This document shows, one piece after another, positions 29,990 to 34,695 of a DNA stretch of 34,695 nucleotides (position 1 is the stretch's first letter; every line of letters begins with the position of its first letter). The translations under genes and the position numbers were made by a program. The notes beneath the pieces were generated by a model. The model was given only the letters and a program-made list of their open reading frames with translations. It was not told where the DNA came from and searched no databases. The stretch is from a virus: the IMG/VR virus record IMGVR_UViG_3300023180_000193, positions 1 through 34,695 of that record; one strand, given 5' to 3'.

Positions 29990-30842
29990 TCTTTTTTGTA
30001 GCCATTGGAAATATAGGATGTGTGTCATCACAGCCAGGACACAACGTGCATTGAGGAATAGGCCGATTGTGATTAGCAAAAAATGCATCAAGTTCTTGTT
30101 TTGTACTGAAAGGATCACCTGCACGATATTGTTTTAATAAATCTACAGCTCGTGGTTCGATGCTAAACTGTAAAAACAAGTCATCTTTTAATGCAGTCAA
30201 ATGACATTGGTATAGTTTACCTTTGTGAAAAAAGTTACAGGGTTCATCTTCTCCAATGCACAACTGATAAGCATCATTTATGTTGCTGTGATGCAAATAC
30301 CAAGTTTTATCCTGTATATGGTCAATAGCATTTTTTATAAAATAATAAGTGGTTTCTAAAACTGCCAGTCGCTGTCGTGTTTTCCTATCATAGTACTCAA
30401 TGCCTTCATCAACTTTGACTGTTTTATATTTGCGATCTTTGATTATTTCGTGTAAGTTGTGTTTTATTTCATCATACATGGCAGGATCATGTACACAAAT
30501 ATTTAGATAGTATCCAGTGTCTATTATCTGCCGAGCAAGGTCGGCTTTGGTGCCTAATAAAGTTCCGTTAGTAGCAACATAGTGTTCTTCTGCATCCGGC
30601 CAAAGTTTTTTCAGTTCTAGAACCCATGTCATAATATCAGGATTTGTAAATGGTTCTCCGCCATGCACTGTGACTATTTCAATGTCAACAAGTTCACTCC
30701 ACTTGGTGTAATAATCTGCATAGTCTGCAAACTTGACATGTCCTCTAAAGTTGTAGTTGTTGAAACTTTCACACCCATCACAGGTTAGATTACAAGTATT
30801 GGTAATATTGAACGCTGCATCTTCTATCACATGCTTTCTCAT
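29979..30842 (-). CDS. Radical SAM enzyme 3, SPASM-like, minus strand (287 aa)
   Basis: The cluster motif CNLTCDGC (Cys17, 21, 24) lies at the N terminus (AFNITNTCNLTCDGCESF), followed by VTVHGGEPFTNPDIMTWVLE. The C-terminal part has several Cys (CIGEDEPCNFFHKGKLYQCH; CTLCPGC) that could bind auxiliary clusters as in SPASM proteins. It is inverted within a plus-strand cassette and has almost no leader: a minus-strand TATAAATA ends 4 bases before its ATG. Substrate unknown. Confidence 0.9.
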   Translation of the reverse strand: MRKHVIEDAAFNITNTCNLTCDGCESFNNYNFRGHVKFADYADYYTKWSELVDIEIVTVHGGEPFTNPDIMTWVLELKKLWPDAEEHYVATNGTLLGTKADLARQIIDTGYYLNICVHDPAMYDEIKHNLHEIIKDRKYKTVKVDEGIEYYDRKTRQRLAVLETTYYFIKNAIDHIQDKTWYLHHSNINDAYQLCIGEDEPCNFFHKGKLYQCHLTALKDDLFLQFSIEPRAVDLLKQYRAGDPFSTKQELDAFFANHNRPIPQCTLCPGCDDTHPIFPMATKKIKF

Positions 30843-30846
30843 AACA

Positions 30847-30854
30847 TATTTATA
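30847..30854 (-). promoter_or_regulatory. Minus-strand late promoter candidate (TATAAATA)
   Basis: On the minus strand the sequence is an exact TATAAATA. By T4 geometry transcription would start at about the ATG of radical SAM 3, giving a leaderless message. A chance match in AT-rich DNA is possible. Confidence 0.35.
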
Positions 30855-30882
30855 TACACACTCGATGGACTAAATATTTTCC

Positions 30883-31878
30883 ATGCATTATGTTGTTACA
30901 TTAGATAATATAAACGATCCAACAGGGTTAGACACAGATGTTCCCGACGATGCCACACATTTGCATTTTTTGTATTGGGAAGAAGAAGCCCATACAAAGC
31001 AAGAAATGCTGTATTTCATCAGTGGCAATGCAAAAAAACTTGTACAAAAAAATGCATACACATATCACTGCAATATACTAGGCCCAAAACACATCGAAAA
31101 CACTGCCAACTATCAAGCATGGCCTGATTACGATTTGATATTGGCATTTCAAAAGCCTAGAAAAATCAAGCACGATATTGTATATAAGTTTTGTTGTATG
31201 CAAAACAGTTTGGGATATCATAGAGATTACATATGTGATAAACTATATGGCAAAGACGGTTTGTTATCATACAATGAACTCAACAGCGATGAAGGATACC
31301 TATACGAAAAGTATTTAGAAGACTGCAAACGCTATCCGCTGTGCGAGAAAAAATGGCAAGGACAAATACCAAAGTTTTTACCATGGAGCGATCACGACAA
31401 AGATTTTGTCGTAGAATATGCAGACAATCCGCCTCCACCTTTGGACTATTGGGAAAAGTGTTTGATTAATATTGTAACTGAAAGCTATTTTGATATACTT
31501 GATATCACAGAAAAATCATTCAGCAGCGTTATACACGGTAGACCAACTGTGATTGTTGGTGCTGAAAATGTTAATAAATATCTTTTTGATACATATGGAC
31601 TTGAACCGTTGCCTGGCATAGATTACAACTTCGATGCATATGAAAATCTCACAGACAGAATAGACGATTTGTGCGAACAGATAATCCACAAAGATTTTGA
31701 CGAACAAAAAATGCTAAAAACAGCAAAATATAATCAACAAGCATTGATAAAATATATTGCCAATATGCCACTTCCGCAAGTGCTTGATAGTGCAGCAGTG
31801 TTCAGTGAAAACAGTGAAAAAATTAAACAGCGTATTCGCAAAATACAACACTTGACAAAAAATCTTGTCAGTGTATAA
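30883..31878 (+). CDS. Glycosyltransferase-like protein, paralog 5 of 6 (331 aa)
   Basis: Clear family pattern: LHFLYWEEEA, YKFCCMQNSLGYHRDYICDK (CQN..GYHRDY segment), ADNPPPPLDYWEKCLINIVT then ESYFD, ITEKSFSSVIHGRPTVIVGA, and a final NFDAYENLTDRIDDL. It is closest to paralog 6, with 24 identical bases at the YHRDY segment, so the two arose by recent duplication. The gene is divergent from radical SAM 3. Its 3' end contains a sigma70-type promoter for the next gene. A GT10-like role is inferred. Confidence 0.83.
   Translation: MHYVVTLDNINDPTGLDTDVPDDATHLHFLYWEEEAHTKQEMLYFISGNAKKLVQKNAYTYHCNILGPKHIENTANYQAWPDYDLILAFQKPRKIKHDIVYKFCCMQNSLGYHRDYICDKLYGKDGLLSYNELNSDEGYLYEKYLEDCKRYPLCEKKWQGQIPKFLPWSDHDKDFVVEYADNPPPPLDYWEKCLINIVTESYFDILDITEKSFSSVIHGRPTVIVGAENVNKYLFDTYGLEPLPGIDYNFDAYENLTDRIDDLCEQIIHKDFDEQKMLKTAKYNQQALIKYIANMPLPQVLDSAAVFSENSEKIKQRIRKIQHLTKNLVSV
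31207..31230 (+). repeat. 24-base direct repeat, copy 1 (paralog 5)
   Basis: These 24 bases, encoding SLGYHRDY, are identical to 32719-32742 in paralog 6. Confidence 0.85.
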
Positions 31879-31879
31879 T
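31852..31879 (+). promoter_or_regulatory. Strong sigma70-type promoter with inverted repeat
   Basis: Perfect TTGACA (31852-31857) and perfect TATAAT (31874-31879) are 16 bases apart. TATAAT overlaps the stop of paralog 5. TGACAA (31853-31858) is repeated inverted as TTGTCA (31865-31870), which could be an operator. The gene at 31899 has AAGGAG upstream of its ATG. Confidence 0.75.
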
Positions 31880-31898
31880 AAACTTAAAAGGAGAAATC

Positions 31899-32402
31899 AT
31901 GATTCAAACCAAAGTGCCAGTTTGTTGGCAAGACCAAAACTTTTACAGTTTACCATATGAGAGTGCAGGCGGATATGGGCAAGATGAGTACATCATGTAT
32001 GGACATGATAACTACAAAGCTATTATTAATAATGATGTTGTTGTAGGCAAAAAAGAAGACATGCCAGATTTCATTTATCAGGTTATTGAAGACTTGCCTG
32101 ATCACGATCATTACGAAGTGGCATTTTACAGAACACCTCCTGCAAACATTTTGCCCGTCCACAAAGACATGTATGCCAAGTTTATGGTAATGCATGATAT
32201 TAAAGATGTTGATCAAATCACACGATACATTGTGTTTTTGGAAGATGCAAAACTAGGACACATGTTCCAGATTGAAAAAACTGTTTTTGCAGACTGGAAA
32301 CGGGGCGATGTTATTGGATGGAAAGGCAGCACACCACACGCAGCGTACAACATGGGTATTGAACACAGATATACACTACAGGTTACAGCATATGACAGAT
32401 AA
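31899..32402 (+). CDS. 2OG-Fe(II) oxygenase-like / cupin-fold protein (167 aa)
   Basis: The iron-site pattern is present: VHKDMY (His88, Asp90) after PPANILP, distal His147 in GSTPHAAYNMG and Arg157 in EHRYTLQVTAYD. RYIVFLEDAKLGHMF supplies the intervening strands. The fold is the double-stranded beta helix of 2OG oxygenases; activity and substrate are unknown. It is transcribed from a near-consensus sigma70 promoter and has a strong AAGGAG site, so it is probably expressed early. The end overlaps paralog 6 by 11 bases. Confidence 0.77.
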   Translation: MIQTKVPVCWQDQNFYSLPYESAGGYGQDEYIMYGHDNYKAIINNDVVVGKKEDMPDFIYQVIEDLPDHDHYEVAFYRTPPANILPVHKDMYAKFMVMHDIKDVDQITRYIVFLEDAKLGHMFQIEKTVFADWKRGDVIGWKGSTPHAAYNMGIEHRYTLQVTAYDR

Positions 32403-33426
32403 AGTTGTTGTAGGGTTAGACCAAAATCAAGAACTAGAAGCAGATATTGTAAAACTATGTTACACAAACAACGAAGTTAATGTTCTTAACTATATGGAAG
32501 AAGGTTACAGTAAAGACGATATCATAGAACTTGTTGACAATGATACTTTCACTGATTTTGTTGAAAACTACACATTCAAACTGCATTGCACTCATTTGGA
32601 TCCTTACACCGATAAAGAAGATATCCACGAAGAGTTTCCGGGCTATATGATGCTTACAGGTATACAACCTTTAAAGTATGAAAAAAATATTGAAAAGTTT
32701 TTTTGTTGTCAAAATCTAAGTTTGGGATATCATAGAGATTACCTTTTAGATAAACTATGGGATGCAGACTTGTTTAAAGATGGATATATCAGTTATTGGC
32801 AAGCAAAACAAGGCGATGACGACGATAACTTGTATGCAAAATATTTAAATGACATAAAAAATAAAACACTGCATCGTAAATGGCAAGATCAAATATATAA
32901 ATGGTTTGATTATGAAGAATACGAAGACAGATTAGTTTATGATTATTGGGACAATCCTCCGCCACCGCATAAGACATGGAACGCAACTGTATTTAACATA
33001 GTAACTGAGAGCTATTTTGATGTTCCAACACATAACACAAAATATCTAAGCGAAAAAACATATAGTTGTCTATTTCAAGCACAACCATTTGTACTAGTAG
33101 GATGTCAGCATCAACACAAATATCTGCAGGATGCTGGATTTTTATTATATGATGATGTTTTTGATTATAGTTTTGATGCATTACCCACAATAGAACAAAG
33201 AATTGATGCATTAGTTGATCAAATAAAAAATCTAAATAACACTTGGGCACTGCAAAAACGACTTGAAGAAAGAGCATTTAAAAATCAAGAGATTATTTTT
33301 AAAAAAATACAAAATATGGAACTTCCAGACATATTGTTCAGCAATGAGCACAGGTTTTTACCATATGCAAAAAAGCACAGAGATGATATTTTCTATGCTA
33401 AAACATTTGTAGACAAATATGTGTAA
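32392..33426 (+). CDS. Glycosyltransferase-like protein, paralog 6 of 6 (344 aa)
   Basis: Family pattern: KFFCCQNLSLGYHRDYLLDK, then GYISYWQ, DNPPPPHKTWNATVFNIVTE then SYFD, YLSEKTYSCLFQAQPFVLVG, HKYLQDAGFLLYDDVFDYSF and IEQRIDALVDQIKNL. All proposed donor-site motifs are intact. ATG 32392 overlaps the oxygenase stop; the longer frame from 32272 runs inside that gene. It is the last cassette gene before gp43. A GT10-like role is inferred; only the internal paralogy is directly seen. Confidence 0.83.
   Translation: MTDKVVVGLDQNQELEADIVKLCYTNNEVNVLNYMEEGYSKDDIIELVDNDTFTDFVENYTFKLHCTHLDPYTDKEDIHEEFPGYMMLTGIQPLKYEKNIEKFFCCQNLSLGYHRDYLLDKLWDADLFKDGYISYWQAKQGDDDDNLYAKYLNDIKNKTLHRKWQDQIYKWFDYEEYEDRLVYDYWDNPPPPHKTWNATVFNIVTESYFDVPTHNTKYLSEKTYSCLFQAQPFVLVGCQHQHKYLQDAGFLLYDDVFDYSFDALPTIEQRIDALVDQIKNLNNTWALQKRLEERAFKNQEIIFKKIQNMELPDILFSNEHRFLPYAKKHRDDIFYAKTFVDKYV
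32719..32742 (+). repeat. 24-base direct repeat, copy 2 (paralog 6)
   Basis: Identical to 31207-31230; see copy 1. Confidence 0.85.
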
Positions 33427-33438
33427 CTGTGTTAAAAT
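33410..33438 (+). promoter_or_regulatory. Sigma70-type promoter for gp43
   Basis: TAGACA (33410-33415) and TAAAAT (33433-33438) each match the consensus at 5 of 6 bases, with exactly 17 bases between. The ATG of gp43 follows at 33459 with AGGAGA at 33449-33454. Confidence 0.6.
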
Positions 33439-33458
33439 AAGTTTTATTAGGAGAGTCC

Positions 33459-34695
33459 ATGCCATATGTAGATGCATTTTTTGACAGAGACGCTGACATC
33501 ATTCGTTGTGTAGAACGCAAGGAAGGCAAGCGTCTATATAATGAATATCAAGCAAAATACACATTCTACTATGAAGATCCACGTGGCAAATACAAAAGTA
33601 TTTTTGGAGACCAACTTCAACGTGTAGTATGCAAGAATACAAAAGACTTTCGCAAGGAACTTGCTATCAACAAAGGCAAGAAAATGTTTGAGTCTGACGT
33701 AAATCCAATATTCCAATGTTTGAGTGAAAACTATCTTAACCAAGATGCACCAAAGTTGAATGTGGCGTTTTGGGATATCGAGACTGACTTTGATCCAGAC
33801 AGAGGTTTTGCTCCAGTAGAAGATCCGTTTATGCCAATCACTGCTATTACAGTGCATTTGCAATGGCTGGATATGTTGATTACAGTTGCAATGCCGCCAA
33901 AAGGTTTGCCATTTGAAGAAGCAGCAGCAATGTGCAGAGAACGTTGGGGCGAGCAGTGTATACTGTTTCCAAACAGCAAAGAAGGCGAAGGTGATATGCT
34001 GGAAGCATTCCTTGACTTGATTGAGGATGCAGATATCCACAGTGGTTGGAACAGCGAAGGTTATGATGTTCCATACACTATCAACAGAATACAACGTGTG
34101 TTAAGCAAGGATGACACAAGACGTTTTTGTTTGTGGGGACAGTTGCCCAAGCGTAGAGAATATGAAAAGTTTGGCAAGATGAGTGAAACATATGACACTA
34201 TTGGCAGAGTACATATGGACTATCTCAACTTGTATCGCAAGTACACTTACGAAGAACGTCACACATATAGACTAGATGCTATTGGTGAAATGGAAGTTGG
34301 CGAAAACAAAACTGTGTATGAAGGCACACTTGATCAACTTTACAACAACGACTTTGAAAAGTTTATTGAATACAACAGACAAGACGTTGCATTGCTTGAC
34401 AAACTGGACAAGAAACTGCGTTTTATTGATCTTGCAAATGAGATTGCACACGACAACACAGTGCTACTACAAACAACAGCAGGCGCAGTTGCAGTTACAG
34501 AACAGGCGATTGTTAATGAAGCACACAGACGTGGTATGCAGGTGCCTAACAGAGTGAATCATGAAGGCAACACAGCAGCAGCAGGTGCTTATGTTGCGTT
34601 TCCAAAGAAAGGCGTGCATGAATGGATTGGATCAATGGACTTGAACAGTCTATATCCAAGTATTATTCGTGCAATGAATATGGCACCAGAAACTA
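33459..34695 (+). CDS. 43: Family-B DNA polymerase gp43, N-terminal part (runs off window)
   Basis: The first 412 codons are present. 3'-5' exonuclease motifs are FWDIETDFD (exo I, Asp106/Glu108), HSGWNSEGYDVPYTINR (exo II) and EYNRQDVALL (exo III). The polymerase motif A, MDLNSLYPSIIR, comes just before the edge. This is the replicative polymerase of T4-like phages (usually 800-900 residues), so more than half is missing. It is preceded by a sigma70-like promoter and a good ribosome-binding site, consistent with early expression. It lies 31 kb from gp44, without regA or gp62 adjacent. Confidence 0.96.
   Translation, partial: MPYVDAFFDRDADIIRCVERKEGKRLYNEYQAKYTFYYEDPRGKYKSIFGDQLQRVVCKNTKDFRKELAINKGKKMFESDVNPIFQCLSENYLNQDAPKLNVAFWDIETDFDPDRGFAPVEDPFMPITAITVHLQWLDMLITVAMPPKGLPFEEAAAMCRERWGEQCILFPNSKEGEGDMLEAFLDLIEDADIHSGWNSEGYDVPYTINRIQRVLSKDDTRRFCLWGQLPKRREYEKFGKMSETYDTIGRVHMDYLNLYRKYTYEERHTYRLDAIGEMEVGENKTVYEGTLDQLYNNDFEKFIEYNRQDVALLDKLDKKLRFIDLANEIAHDNTVLLQTTAGAVAVTEQAIVNEAHRRGMQVPNRVNHEGNTAAAGAYVAFPKKGVHEWIGSMDLNSLYPSIIRAMNMAPET

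Noticed and set aside
33534-34094. 186-codon minus-strand open frame
   Set aside because: It lies entirely opposite gp43, whose exonuclease motifs are intact.
1-34695. tRNA genes, CRISPR arrays, integrase or insertion sequences
   Set aside because: I found no cloverleaf-like T-arm with flanking stems, no spaced direct repeats and no recombinase motifs; nearly all of the sequence is occupied by coding regions.

Overview
The window is a gene-dense, AT-rich 34.7 kb piece of a T4-like marine myovirus genome. T4-type markers are the clamp-loader subunit gp44, the start of the family-B DNA polymerase gp43 (running off the right end), a DsbA-like DNA-binding protein and TATAAATA-type late promoters. 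Genes typical of marine T4-like phages are phoH, thyX, a MazG-like protein and a 2OG-Fe(II) oxygenase. The host is not shown directly. A 7Fe ferredoxin that looks like alphaproteobacterial FdxA over its whole length suggests an alphaproteobacterium, possibly SAR11-like; this is inference. I saw no tRNA, CRISPR array, integrase or insertion sequence. Almost every gene overlaps or abuts the next (ATGA, GTGA, TTGA, TAATG junctions).

Layout. (1) 1-4.9 kb: nucleotide and replication block. It holds a DEDD exonuclease fragment, a string of tiny overlapping genes, a MazG-like protein, gp44, a CysC-like P-loop kinase, an HxGH nucleotidyltransferase, 7Fe ferredoxin and ThyX. (2) 4.9-5.8 kb: phoH on the minus strand, then a divergent intergenic region with a hairpin, a sigma70-type promoter and a late-type promoter. 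(3) 5.8-10.3 kb: two conserved phage proteins and a lysis region (GH19-type endolysin with a peptidoglycan-binding domain, overlapping Rz/Rz1-like spanins, two membrane proteins, a class-3 lipase). (4) 10.3-13.8 kb: proteostasis operon DnaJ - peptide deformylase - ClpA; the ClpA keeps an IGF loop that could dock host ClpP. (5) 13.8-24.9 kb: a set of small, often lysine-tailed proteins. Many start with a short amphipathic peptide ending in (I/L/V)-x-E, like T4 capsid-targeting sequences cut by the gp21 protease. They include a ligase-like KxDG protein and an HxGH nucleotidyltransferase. (6) 18.2-33.4 kb, interleaved with (5): a modification cassette of six paralogous glycosyltransferase-like proteins, three radical SAM enzymes, three 2OG-Fe(II) oxygenase-like proteins and a sulfotransferase-like protein. 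(7) gp43 from 33,459.

Possible cooperation (inference): the CysC-like kinase could make PAPS for the sulfotransferase; the ferredoxin could supply electrons to the radical SAM enzymes; the putative glycosyltransferases, oxygenases and radical SAM proteins could decorate a glycan, DNA base or peptide. The candidate late promoters cluster between 5.7 and 23.9 kb, where the lysis and putative capsid-cargo genes are. The two clearest sigma70-like promoters outside that block precede a 2OG oxygenase (31,899) and gp43.
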